Assembly (NCBI RefSeq): GCF_014218275.1
Contig: NZ_AP023213.1
Span: forward strand, 2,520,001-2,584,000
Direction: 5' to 3'
DNA: 64,000 bases
Source of the DNA: Citrifermentans bremense
Lineage (GTDB): Bacteria; Desulfobacterota; Desulfuromonadia; Geobacterales; Geobacteraceae
Part shown: positions 15,603 to 24,166 of the stretch, piece by piece
Layout of the letters: each line of letters opens with the position of its first letter
How positions within the stretch are numbered: position 1 is the first letter of the stretch
Notes under the pieces: model-generated
The model's input: only the letters and a program-made list of their open reading frames with translations
Database searches by the model: none
Told to the model about the DNA's origin: nothing
Program-made: the position numbers and the translations under genes

Positions 15603-17509
15603 TGCAGTTGCCTGAACTGATTCCTGCCGTTAGAGCCGCGGTCGCCGCACTGGCAGCTCTGGCTGTCGCCCACCTGCTCCGCCTCGAGAATCCCTACTGG
15701 GCCGCCATGACCGCGCTGATAGTGGTGCAACCCACGAGGGCTCTGCTGTTCGAGAAGAGCTATTACCGCCTGATCGGCACAGCCATCGGCTCCGCGGCCG
15801 CCTGGCTCCTGCTGCTCCAGACCGCTTCCCCGCTGGTTCTGACCGCTGCGCTTTCCATCTGGATCGCCGCATGTGTCGGCGTCGGGAACCTGCTCCACGG
15901 ATTGCGCTCTTATGCCGCATTGATGGCCGCATGCACCTGCGCTGTGATCGCCATGAGCGGCTACCAGAACCCAGGTCACGCAGATGACCTCGCTTTCGGC
16001 CGGGTCGCCTGCATCATCATCGGCATACTGGTCACCACCTGCGTCACCGCCCTTTTCACTCCTCGCCACAGCATGGACGACTTGGACCGGCGCCTCACGC
16101 ACGTTACGGCAGATGCGGTGCGCTGGCTGGGCCTGCTGGGGTGTGCCCGGAGCCAGGCCGCAGCGGAACTGGAACAGGAAATCCTCCGCGAGGCGGCGGA
16201 TATCGAGGCGCTGCTGGATGCCGGCGGGATGAGCGCCTCGTTCAAAAACCACAGGCGGAACGCCAGAAGCCTGCTGGGCGCCCTACTTTCGTTGCTGGCG
16301 CTGGGAAGGCTCGACGCCGAGCCGCCGGTCCGACAGGAACAAGGGAGCGCGGCGACGAAGTGGAGAGAAGCGTGGGGCCGGCAGCTTCAGGAGCTGGCGG
16401 CAGGACTGGAACGCGCCCCGATATCTGAATGGTGCCGGAAGGTAAAAGCCGTGGCTGCCGAGACGGGGCTCCACCTTCCCCAGGTGGGACGGGCCCTCTA
16501 CGATCTTGCCGGGGCCAACGAGGTCGTCCTCGACCATGGCATGTACGATGGAGCGAAGGAGCCCGCTTACCACCTGATCCGCCATCGGGACCGGCAGGAG
16601 GCCGGCCGCGCCGCCGTTCGCGGGGGGCTCGTCATCGCCGTCGTCGGTCTCGTCTGGTCGCTGACCGGCTGGAGCAAAGGGCCGCTCATGCTCATGGCGC
16701 TCTCCATCATGATCAGCATCTTCTCCAACAAGGAGCACCCGGCGATGTTTGTCGGCAACATCTTCATCGGTGCGGCGACCGGGTCTGCGCTAGCCGTATT
16801 CTGCCGCGTGGTGCTGCTCGACGGAGTGAGCGGTTTTACCGAAACCGTCGCAGTCATCGCCCCTTTCATACTGCTCGGCGCCTACGCCATGCAGCATCGC
16901 CGTACCGTGATACCAGCCACGGATGCCACCCTCTTTTTCATCTTCGTGATCCAGCCTGGGGTGCCGGTGACCATCGCCGCAGCCGACCTTGCTATCGGGG
17001 CCGTCGCCATGGTGTCCGGAGTAGCCGCCGCCTATATCGGCTACACCTTACTGGTCCCGGTCAACCCGGCCATACGCAGGCGCTCCCTTTTGGCTGCCAT
17101 AGCAAAAGACGTGGCACGGATGTCAGCCAATGAACAAGGCGTTGCGCCGGCACGCATCCGGGCCAAGCTGCAGCACCGTGTGCTGAGACTCCTAGCCCTG
17201 GCGAAAAGCTGCGATACAAACCGCGTAGCCGTGGTCTCCGGGGCCATCGCGCTTCTAGCGCTTACCGCCTCCATCGAGCGGCTGCGCCAGAAACTGCAAC
17301 ATGACGAGTTCCACCCGGAGGACGCCCGGCAGACACGGGAGAAGCTTGCCAGGATATCCGGCGCCGCACGCAAGCCTCCTGTGCAAAGCTGCCTGCTGCA
17401 CCCCTGGGCGGATGCACTTTCCGCCATCATCGCCCCTTTGCCGCCAAATCAAGCTGAAGCAGAGCAAGAGCCGGCTGCCATGGGATCAGAGATCGTGCTG
17501 GCCATCTGA
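15599..17509 (+). CDS. FUSC/AaeB family aromatic compound exporter
   Basis: A 636-residue inner-membrane protein with two blocks of about five to six helices (residues about 10-150 and 340-490) separated by a soluble region. This is the duplicated FUSC architecture of the p-hydroxybenzoate efflux pump AaeB. Typical segments are ENPYWAAMTALIVVQPTRALLFEKSYYRLIGTAIG near the N-terminus and the repeated block GWSKGPLMLMALSIMISIFSNKEHPAMF. The upstream MarR regulator, overlapping by four bases, fits induction by an aromatic acid. No separate periplasmic adaptor is adjacent. Confidence 0.88.
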   Translation: MMQLPELIPAVRAAVAALAALAVAHLLRLENPYWAAMTALIVVQPTRALLFEKSYYRLIGTAIGSAAAWLLLLQTASPLVLTAALSIWIAACVGVGNLLHGLRSYAALMAACTCAVIAMSGYQNPGHADDLAFGRVACIIIGILVTTCVTALFTPRHSMDDLDRRLTHVTADAVRWLGLLGCARSQAAAELEQEILREAADIEALLDAGGMSASFKNHRRNARSLLGALLSLLALGRLDAEPPVRQEQGSAATKWREAWGRQLQELAAGLERAPISEWCRKVKAVAAETGLHLPQVGRALYDLAGANEVVLDHGMYDGAKEPAYHLIRHRDRQEAGRAAVRGGLVIAVVGLVWSLTGWSKGPLMLMALSIMISIFSNKEHPAMFVGNIFIGAATGSALAVFCRVVLLDGVSGFTETVAVIAPFILLGAYAMQHRRTVIPATDATLFFIFVIQPGVPVTIAAADLAIGAVAMVSGVAAAYIGYTLLVPVNPAIRRRSLLAAIAKDVARMSANEQGVAPARIRAKLQHRVLRLLALAKSCDTNRVAVVSGAIALLALTASIERLRQKLQHDEFHPEDARQTREKLARISGAARKPPVQSCLLHPWADALSAIIAPLPPNQAEAEQEPAAMGSEIVLAI

Positions 17510-17562
17510 CGAGGGTTCATCCGGCCAGCCCCGCACGAGATAGACAACAAAAAGGAGTCAAA

Positions 17563-18294
17563 ATGGAAATCGCAGGAAAAACAGTCTTGGTGACCGGCGC
17601 CAACGGCGGGATCGGCCGTTCCCTGGTCGAGGGTTTGCTTAAAAAAGGGGCCGCCAGGGTTTACGCGGCGGCAAGGAGCATCGAAGCAGTAGCGGAGCTC
17701 TCAAGGATCGACGCCCGGGTGGCGGCCGTGAGGCTTGAGGTCACCCACGCCACCAGCGTAACTGCAGCAGCGGATCACTGCCCGGACGTGGACCTTGTCA
17801 TCAACAACGCAGGTATCAACCGATGTGCCGGGTTTCTGGCGGAAAACGCCATCGAGAACGCGCGCCAGGAGATGAAGGTGAACTACCTGGGGACGCTCGC
17901 CATGTGCCGCGCCTTCGCCCCAGCCCTCATCGAGCGCAAGGGGTGCATCGTCAACGTCTGTTCCGTGATCGGGCTGGTCAACCTCCCGGTCAACGGTACC
18001 TACAGCGCCTCGAAGGCGGCGGTGCACTCGCTGCTGCAGGGGATCCGGGCCGAGCTGGCGCCGCGCGGGGTCAAGGTGCTCGGGGTCTATCCCGGCCCTG
18101 TCGGCACCAGGATGACCTCCGGTCAGGAGATGCCTAAGGCGACTACCGAGGAAGTGGCGCAGGCGATACTGGAGGGAATAGAAAAGGAGCAGGAGGAGAT
18201 ATATCCCGACGCGATGTCGCAAGAGGTTTCTGCGGCCCTTTTGCAGGCACCCAAGGAGGTCGAGCGGCAGTTCGCCGCCATGATTCCCGGCTAG
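17563..18294 (+). CDS. short-chain dehydrogenase/reductase
   Basis: NAD(P)-dependent oxidoreductase of 243 residues, Rossmann fold. The cofactor motif TGANGGIG is at residues 11-18, NNAG follows at about residue 85, catalytic Ser lies in VNVCSVIG, and the YSASK motif supplies Tyr and Lys. GPVGTRMT follows. It lies 53 bases behind the exporter with AAGGAG before the ATG, so it may be the third gene of the marR operon. The substrate is not predictable. Confidence 0.9.
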   Translation: MEIAGKTVLVTGANGGIGRSLVEGLLKKGAARVYAAARSIEAVAELSRIDARVAAVRLEVTHATSVTAAADHCPDVDLVINNAGINRCAGFLAENAIENARQEMKVNYLGTLAMCRAFAPALIERKGCIVNVCSVIGLVNLPVNGTYSASKAAVHSLLQGIRAELAPRGVKVLGVYPGPVGTRMTSGQEMPKATTEEVAQAILEGIEKEQEEIYPDAMSQEVSAALLQAPKEVERQFAAMIPG

Positions 18295-18316
18295 AGTAAC
18301 CGTTCAGGGGGGGCGG

Positions 18317-19267
18317 CTAAAGCGTTAGGGCGACCAGCGCGACCACCCGCCGCCTCCCCTGCGAATCCCCCATCACCTGGAGCGGGAGCTCTTTGGCGCC
18401 CGCCGCGGCCTCCTTGCGCTTTATACCCATCCGGTCCACGACCAACGCCTCGCTGCCGGCCCAAAGATGCAGCTCGGCACTCCCCAGCACGTCGGCCACC
18501 AGGGCCAGGTAGAGGTCGAGCACCTTGTCTTCCTTCCCTATCTCCAGCAGCTGGGCCTCGATCTGGGCCAACTTATCTTCGACTTCCGCAGCGTCGATTT
18601 TCTCGTCGCCGCTCTCATCGAACCCCCATCCGCCGCGGTGCAAAAGCGCAAGCTTCGACTCCAAGAGGGTTCGGTGCTTCTCGAGCTTGCCGCGCCTCAT
18701 CTTGGTCTCGGTGATCATCCCCAGAGCGATCTCCAGCAGGTGATCGTAGGCGCGACGCTTGAGCTGGTACCGTGTCTGCTCCTCGCTTAAAGACACGTCC
18801 AACAGCCGGTGCGATTCGAAGCTGACACTGACCTGCGGCACGTCGCGGAGCACCACTTCCCCGGACACCTCCGCGCCCAGGGTCGCCCTCTCGCGCTTTT
18901 CCATCAGCAAAAGGGCGAAGGCGTGCCCCCCCTCCCCATTGTTTTTCCTCAATTCAGCAAGGCATGGATCTCTCTCCAGGAACCGCTCGAGATCGGCAGC
19001 GGAAATGAAAAAGCTACGCAGCAGTGGATCGCTGTCGTAGCTTTTCCGGTCCAGGTTCACCGGCGGGCCGGCCTGGTCCACCAAAGAGATGACGTGGTCG
19101 ATGGCGTGCAGGACTGCGGGGCGCAACTTCTTCTTGTAGCCGGAAACGGCCCGTATCCAGGGGTCGGTGCCGTCTACGGCGCGCTCGATGGCGGCCTTCA
19201 CCAGGGATTCCGGAACCCTGCCATGTTGCGGATTTCTGCGAAAGATCGATTTGAAGAACCTCAGCAA
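18317..19267 (-). CDS. protein of unknown function, helical
   Basis: I do not recognise a family. The 316-residue product is soluble, starts MLRFFKSIFRRNPQHG, and is rich in charged helices. A central segment of about residues 175-260 (EKHRTLLESKLALLH, then AAEVEDKLAQIEAQLLEIGKED) looks like a coiled coil. No signal peptide or catalytic motif is seen. Its stop converges on the SDR gene with 22 bases between. It lies downstream of mlaA on the same strand and may be cotranscribed. Confidence 0.75.
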   Translation of the reverse strand: MLRFFKSIFRRNPQHGRVPESLVKAAIERAVDGTDPWIRAVSGYKKKLRPAVLHAIDHVISLVDQAGPPVNLDRKSYDSDPLLRSFFISAADLERFLERDPCLAELRKNNGEGGHAFALLLMEKRERATLGAEVSGEVVLRDVPQVSVSFESHRLLDVSLSEEQTRYQLKRRAYDHLLEIALGMITETKMRRGKLEKHRTLLESKLALLHRGGWGFDESGDEKIDAAEVEDKLAQIEAQLLEIGKEDKVLDLYLALVADVLGSAELHLWAGSEALVVDRMGIKRKEAAAGAKELPLQVMGDSQGRRRVVALVALTL

Positions 19268-19296
19268 CTGCTACCTCCGGCCTGACGATGCTAAGC

Positions 19297-20082
19297 TCAC
19301 TCTTTCCCCTCTTCCTTGCCTTGCTGTACGTCGTACTCCCTTTTCATGGTGTACAGGGTCCGCAACAACTCGTATTCGAACGGGGAGCCGGTCTGGCGAT
19401 ACCGGAAAGGGATCCGATGCCGCCGGTCGACTGCGTTGACGCCGGTGTAGGTCGTGGTGAAGGTGCTGTTGTTGATCCAGGCTATAGGCCCGGCGTAGAC
19501 AAAGGTGGCGGTATCGGCAGCAAACCCGCCGGTATCCCTGACGTTGGAGGCGCCCAGGACCGGCAGCATCAGGTATGACCCGTCGCGCGTGCCGTAATGC
19601 CCGAGGGTGAGGCCGAAATCCTGGCTCTTTCGTTCCAGCCCCCACTTTGTCGCCGGGTCCCACAAACCGGCGACACCTACCGTGGAGTTGACCAGGAAAC
19701 GCCCCAGCGTGACGCCGGCGGCCTTGAACTTGAACTGGAACAGGTTGTTTGTCAAGTTCGTAATTTCGTTGAGGTTGTCGATCGCGTTGGAAACACGGTC
19801 CTCCAGGTAGTTGGGCATGATGATCTCGTAGCCGCGCACCACGGGACGGTAGAGATATTCGTCGAAGTAGTAGTTGAAGAGGTAACTGCCACGGTTGAAA
19901 CCCTCGACGGAGTCCTTCACGTCGAGCATGTTGTGCGTCCCGGGCTTGACCAGTTCCTCGTACCTGCGCAGCGGCGGCTCGACAGGCCCCGGCCCCGCCT
20001 CGGGAAGCGTGCTGCAGCCGGATTCAAGCATCAGCAGCATCAAGCCGGCGATCACCATAGCGGCTTCGCGTCGCGTTTTCAT
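19297..20082 (-). CDS. mlaA: MlaA/VacJ family outer-membrane lipoprotein
   Basis: Outer-membrane lipoprotein that removes misplaced phospholipids from the outer leaflet in the Mla system. The 261-residue product has a lipoprotein signal ending LESGCS (lipobox Cys at about residue 23). Family motifs are DSVEGFNRGSYLFNYYFDEYLYRPV, NAIDNLNEITNLTNNLFQFK, LGRFLVNSTVGVAGLWDPA and FGLTLGHYGTRDGSYLMLPVLG. Its ATG overlaps the stop of the upstream hydrolase gene (ATGA). The MlaBCDEF partners are not in this window. Confidence 0.95.
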   Translation of the reverse strand: MKTRREAAMVIAGLMLLMLESGCSTLPEAGPGPVEPPLRRYEELVKPGTHNMLDVKDSVEGFNRGSYLFNYYFDEYLYRPVVRGYEIIMPNYLEDRVSNAIDNLNEITNLTNNLFQFKFKAAGVTLGRFLVNSTVGVAGLWDPATKWGLERKSQDFGLTLGHYGTRDGSYLMLPVLGASNVRDTGGFAADTATFVYAGPIAWINNSTFTTTYTGVNAVDRRHRIPFRYRQTGSPFEYELLRTLYTMKREYDVQQGKEEGKE

Positions 20083-21371
20083 TGCGCCACCTCCTTGCCG
20101 TTCAGGAACTCGACCATTGAAGCAACCACGCTTGGGTGGAACATGTTCCCCATGTGGCCGCCGCTTGGGTAGATCCGCGCCCGGTCCCCGAAGAGCTGCT
20201 GCAGGTAGGCGATGTTCCCGGGGACCAGGATCACGTCGTCCTCGTTGTGAATCAGGGCGATCTTTTTCGAGCTTTTCAGGTACTGGTCCAGGTAGTGCAG
20301 GTCCTGTCGCGCCAAGAGCGCCTGGCGCGTCAACCCCGGCGCCTTCTTCTGATAATGCGGGAAGAGCCACTCATCGAAGTAGTCGACGAACCTGGTCTTG
20401 TAGGCGACGATGGCGTAGCGGGTGAGCGAGGTGGTGGAGGTGAGCCGGACGTTTTTGGGGACGATGTACCCTCCCCCGTTCATCACGTCGGCGGTGAAGA
20501 TCATGTCGGCCGCGTTCATCCTGGAGGTAAGCCCGATCAGGGCGGCAAGGTTCGCTTCGCTTGGCTGCAGCCGCTTGTAGGTGCGGTACATCGATTCGCC
20601 GCTCAGCCCCCCCGGCTCCCAGGCCTCGTTGATGTGCATGGTCTCGGTGAAGATGTCGTGGAACCAGGCGTCGAAGTTGTCCATCCCGCCGGGGACGTTG
20701 TCGACCAGCAGCTGATCCAGCACCTGGACCGAATCGTAGAGGCTGACCGGCGGGTTGATCAGGAGCACCCTCTTGAAGTTGAAATGCTTTTGCTCTTCGT
20801 CGAGTTTCGACACGAACGCGGCATTGAAGGCGCCCAGGCTGTAGCCTGCAAGGCGGAAGTCGGAAACGGCGATGTCGCCGCGCACCTCCTGCCAAGCGAG
20901 CTCCATCACCCGGTACAGGTCCTTCGCGTCGTCCTCGGCTATCCCGGGAAGAGCCGAGGAGGCGTTCACCACGAAATCCATGTGGGTCGGAGAGGTGATG
21001 GAGAGGACGTGGAACCCTGCCTGATACAGCGCCTTTTGCAGCTTCTGCATCCGCGGAACGTCGTAGCGGGAACCGGAGCCGGCGATCAGGAAAACCAGCG
21101 GCGCCTGGTGCTCCTGGTAGGCGAGGCTGCATCCGAGCCCTTTTTCGTACCAGAACACCCCCGGTATATCCCTTTTTGGGAACGGCCGCACCACGAACTC
21201 GCGCAGCGGCACCTTCATCGGGAGCGATACCTCGAACTCCTTCGGAAGTTCCATCACCGTCGCCTCGTACGGGTTCACGAACGGGTAGAAGTACGGTGGC
21301 GGGGCCGCCGCGGCGCGGGACGCGAGACAAAGGGACCAGAAAAGTAGCACTGCCGCCGTGAAGCGCATCAT
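20079..21371 (-). CDS. exported alpha/beta hydrolase
   Basis: A 430-residue secreted protein. A signal peptide (RFTAAVLLFWSLCLASRAAAA) is followed by a beta-rich segment and an alpha/beta hydrolase core with PLVFLIAGSGSRYDVPRM (oxyanion region) and the nucleophile elbow LAGYSLGAFNAAF. The acid region is IALIHNEDDVILVPGN and the catalytic His sits in YPSGGHMGNMF. Coupling to mlaA by an ATGA overlap suggests action on envelope lipids, for example as a phospholipase or esterase, which is inference. Upstream lies a TAXI binding protein 23 bases away. Confidence 0.85.
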   Translation of the reverse strand: MMRFTAAVLLFWSLCLASRAAAAPPPYFYPFVNPYEATVMELPKEFEVSLPMKVPLREFVVRPFPKRDIPGVFWYEKGLGCSLAYQEHQAPLVFLIAGSGSRYDVPRMQKLQKALYQAGFHVLSITSPTHMDFVVNASSALPGIAEDDAKDLYRVMELAWQEVRGDIAVSDFRLAGYSLGAFNAAFVSKLDEEQKHFNFKRVLLINPPVSLYDSVQVLDQLLVDNVPGGMDNFDAWFHDIFTETMHINEAWEPGGLSGESMYRTYKRLQPSEANLAALIGLTSRMNAADMIFTADVMNGGGYIVPKNVRLTSTTSLTRYAIVAYKTRFVDYFDEWLFPHYQKKAPGLTRQALLARQDLHYLDQYLKSSKKIALIHNEDDVILVPGNIAYLQQLFGDRARIYPSGGHMGNMFHPSVVASMVEFLNGKEVAQ

Positions 21372-21394
21372 GATCTACCTCCTGAGAGCGTGCA

Positions 21395-22390
21395 TCAGGG
21401 AACGAGCCCTGCCTCCTTGAAGTAACGGACAGCGCCTGGGTGAAGCGGAATGACGCCCACCCTCGCCGCGTCACGCGGGGAGAGGTCGTGGAGGATGGGG
21501 TGCTGGCGGCGGAACAGGTCGAGGTGCGTCAGCACCTCCCGCACCACCGCATACACGTTTTCCTCGGGCTGATCGGCCGAGGTGAAGAGAACGGCGCGCA
21601 GGCCGATGGTAGGAACCTTGCCGTCTACCTCGACCTTGGGATAGAAATTGGTGGGGATGGCTACGGCCATAAGCAGCGGGTTGTGGCTCACCACCTGCTG
21701 GATCAGGGCGTTGTCCAGGGATATCAGGGTCACCTTGCGCTTGCCTGTGCTCGCCTCAAGCACCGTCAGGTTTGGATGGCCGACGATGCAGAGATAGGCG
21801 TCGATTTCCCCTTTTTGCAGCAGTTCAGGAGCGATGGCGGTGGAGTGCTCCGAGGTGACGACCTCGCCCGGGTTCAGGCCGGACATCTGCAGCAAGGTGC
21901 CGGCATAGGTGTTGTCGATGGAGCCCGGGGCTCCGATGCTAAGCCGCTTTCCCTTCAAGTCGCTGACCTGCCTGATGCCGCTGTCGACGGCCGCGACGAT
22001 GGTGACGCTCTCTACGTAGAGCCCCATCACCGCGCGCAAACCGGTGCGCGCCTTCCCTTCCCAGGGGCGCACCCCCTGCGTGGCCCGCCTCAAGAGTTCG
22101 GTCTCGGCGATGCCGAAGGCGGCCTTGCCGTCGGCGACCTGGTCGATGTTGGCCACAGACCCTGGCGAGGCGACGGTGGCGAGCCTCACCCCGTTTCGGG
22201 CGCTGCTGTTGTTGAAGACCTTTGCTATGGCGCTCGCGGCGGCATAGTAGGAACCGGTGGTGGTCCCGGAGGAGATGGTGAGGGAGGGATACTGGAAGGC
22301 GGTGAGAGAAGTAGGGACGGACAGCGCGGTTGCTGTCACGATGAGCAGCGCCAGTAAGCGCGGGTACCGCCGGTGCCGGATCATAGGCAA
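21395..22390 (-). CDS. TAXI family TRAP-type solute-binding protein
   Basis: Periplasmic binding protein of 331 residues. A signal peptide ends at about residue 31 (SVPTSLTAF), followed by the family signature LTISSGTTTGSYYAAASAIAKVFN. Later come VASPGSVANIDQVADGKAAFGIAE, LKGKRLSIGAPGSIDNTYA and HSTAIAPELLQKGEIDAYL. TAXI proteins deliver solutes such as glutamate-like acids to TRAP permeases; no TRAP membrane component is adjacent. It may use one elsewhere or have a sensory role next to mlaA and the hydrolase. Confidence 0.92.
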   Translation of the reverse strand: MPMIRHRRYPRLLALLIVTATALSVPTSLTAFQYPSLTISSGTTTGSYYAAASAIAKVFNNSSARNGVRLATVASPGSVANIDQVADGKAAFGIAETELLRRATQGVRPWEGKARTGLRAVMGLYVESVTIVAAVDSGIRQVSDLKGKRLSIGAPGSIDNTYAGTLLQMSGLNPGEVVTSEHSTAIAPELLQKGEIDAYLCIVGHPNLTVLEASTGKRKVTLISLDNALIQQVVSHNPLLMAVAIPTNFYPKVEVDGKVPTIGLRAVLFTSADQPEENVYAVVREVLTHLDLFRRQHPILHDLSPRDAARVGVIPLHPGAVRYFKEAGLVP

Positions 22391-22455
22391 CGCCCTCCTG
22401 CCGTTCTATCGTTAGTTGAATGACCCTAAGTGTTATAGCATCTTTTTCCTTCAAG

Positions 22456-22587
22456 TCAGTGCCGCATGAGAAAGTGCACCAGGTTAACCGGCCACTCCGG
22501 TTGCGGCTCGTCCACAAGGTTGTAGTAAGCGATCACCAGGGCTATGAAGGCGATGAAAAGGTAGAGCGCGATTCTTCTTCTTGACAC
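22456..22587 (-). CDS. single-helix small membrane protein (43 aa)
   Basis: A GTG start at 22587 lies five bases after AGGAGGG. The product is basic at the N-terminus (VSRRRIA), then has one hydrophobic helix (LYLFIAFIALVIAYY) and a short polar tail with DEPQPEWPVNLVHF. It follows the RND efflux terminator and precedes the TAXI gene. Function unknown. The strong ribosome binding site and the signal-anchor pattern support translation. Confidence 0.6.
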   Translation of the reverse strand: MSRRRIALYLFIAFIALVIAYYNLVDEPQPEWPVNLVHFLMRH

Positions 22588-22641
22588 GGCTTCCCTCCTG
22601 AAGCGGCCCTGAAAAAAAGGACCGGGACTTTGATGTCGAAG

Positions 22642-22681
22642 CCAAAACGCCGGGGAGCCTCCTGACTGGAAGTTCCCCGGC
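22642..22681 (-). terminator. intrinsic terminator of the RND efflux operon
   Basis: Perfect 8-bp arms GCCGGGGA and TCCCCGGC with a 17-base loop, followed on the minus strand by GTTTTGG. It lies 59 bases after the end of the outer-membrane factor gene. Confidence 0.7.
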
Positions 22682-22739
22682 ATGTTCAGCGACTTGGGTA
22701 GTAATGAGTGAGGTACCGCTCAGGCCGGAGCAAAGAAGA

Positions 22740-24164
22740 CTACTTGCTCCCACCTCCAAGGACCCGGTAGAGCGTAACCTGGTTGCTCAGCCGCACCAGG
22801 CGCGCCGTGATCAGGTTCTGTTGGGCGGTGTAGAGCGAGCGCTGAGCGTCGAGCACGCTCAGGTAGCTGTCGATCCCGGTCTGGTAGCGGGCCTGCGACA
22901 GGCGGTAGGTCTCGGCGGTGGCGCCGGTCAAAGACTGCTGCGCCGCAACCTGCTCGTCGATGGTCCCCTGCTGCGCCAGTGCATCTGCGACTTCGCGGAA
23001 CGCGGTCTGGATCGCCTTTTCATACTGGGCCAGCGCTATGTCGCGGTCCGCCTGTGCCACCTGCAGGTTCGCCTTGTTGCGCCCCCCCTCGAAGATCGGG
23101 ACGGTGATCCTCGGCGCGAAGCTCCAGGCGAAGTTGCCCGGCTTGAAGAGGCCGGTTAACTGGTCGCTGCCGAAGCCGACGCTGGAGGTCAGGGTGATGC
23201 GCGGGAAGAACGCGGCGCGGGCGGCGCCGATGTTGGCGTTGGCCCCGCGCAGAAGGTACTCGGCCTGCAGGATGTCCGGGCGTGCGAGAAGGACGTCCGA
23301 AGGGAGCCCCGGGGCGAGGTCTTTTATCGGAGTCAGGTTCTCCGAGAGCGAGCTGGGGAGCAGGTCGCTCCCGACGCCGGAGCCGACCACAAGGTTCAGC
23401 GCGTTCATATCCTGCGCCACGAAGGTGGTGAAGCGGGCGATGTCCACCCGGGCGGCATCGACGCTCGTCTGCGCCTGCTGAAGGTCGAGGGCCGAGGCCA
23501 CCCCGGCTTCGAAGCGGCTGCGGCTCAGGCGGTAAGACTCCTGCTGGTTGGCCAGGGTGTCCTTGGCGAGCTTGAGCCGGTCGAGATCGGAGGCGAGGGC
23601 CAGGTAGGCGGTCGCCACCTGCGATACCAGGCTGATCTGGACGCTGCGGCGCGCCTGCTCGGTGGAGAGGTACTCCTCGAGGGCCTGGTCCTTCAAGCTC
23701 CTCACCCGCCCGAAGAGGTCGAGCTCGTAGGAGCTGATCCCCACCCCCACGTCGTACTGGTGCACCGTCCGCCCATTCCCGTTTTGAGAGAGGTCGTCCG
23801 GGGTCCGCTGGACGCTTAAGCCGGCGTTGCCGTCGACCTGCGGCAGGAGGTCGGCCCGCTGGATCTGGTAGAGGGCGCGGAAGCGCTCCATGTTGAGCAC
23901 CGCCACCCGCAGGTCGCGGTTGTTGTCCAGGGCAAGCCCGATCACCTTGCGCAGTTGCGGGTCGAGGAAGAAATCCTGCCACGGGACCTCAGCCAGAGGC
24001 TTTTGCTCGGCCTTGGGCTGCTGCCCCTCCTTGTAGGACGGGCCGGTGGGCCAGGCGCTAGGAACCGGGGGCGCCGGTTTTTCGTATTTGGGAGCCATGG
24101 AGGCGCACCCCGCAAGGAAGAGGAGCGCGCCCAGGGTCAGTGATCTGGTGGTCGAACGTTTCAT
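22740..24164 (-). CDS. RND efflux outer-membrane factor (NodT/OprM type)
   Basis: Lipoprotein outer-membrane channel of the tripartite pump, 474 residues. The signal ends in LLFLAGCAS (lipobox). The chain has the OEP repeat structure: EVPWQDFFLDPQLRKVIGLALDNNRDLRVA in the first half, and RPDILQAEYLLRGANANIGAARAAFFPRITL plus YQTGIDSYLSVLDAQRSLY in the second. The start at 24164 lies two bases after the RND gene stop with GGAGG upstream. Last gene of the efflux operon, which ends at the terminator near 22650. Confidence 0.95.
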   Translation of the reverse strand: MKRSTTRSLTLGALLFLAGCASMAPKYEKPAPPVPSAWPTGPSYKEGQQPKAEQKPLAEVPWQDFFLDPQLRKVIGLALDNNRDLRVAVLNMERFRALYQIQRADLLPQVDGNAGLSVQRTPDDLSQNGNGRTVHQYDVGVGISSYELDLFGRVRSLKDQALEEYLSTEQARRSVQISLVSQVATAYLALASDLDRLKLAKDTLANQQESYRLSRSRFEAGVASALDLQQAQTSVDAARVDIARFTTFVAQDMNALNLVVGSGVGSDLLPSSLSENLTPIKDLAPGLPSDVLLARPDILQAEYLLRGANANIGAARAAFFPRITLTSSVGFGSDQLTGLFKPGNFAWSFAPRITVPIFEGGRNKANLQVAQADRDIALAQYEKAIQTAFREVADALAQQGTIDEQVAAQQSLTGATAETYRLSQARYQTGIDSYLSVLDAQRSLYTAQQNLITARLVRLSNQVTLYRVLGGGSK

Positions 24165-24166
24165 CT

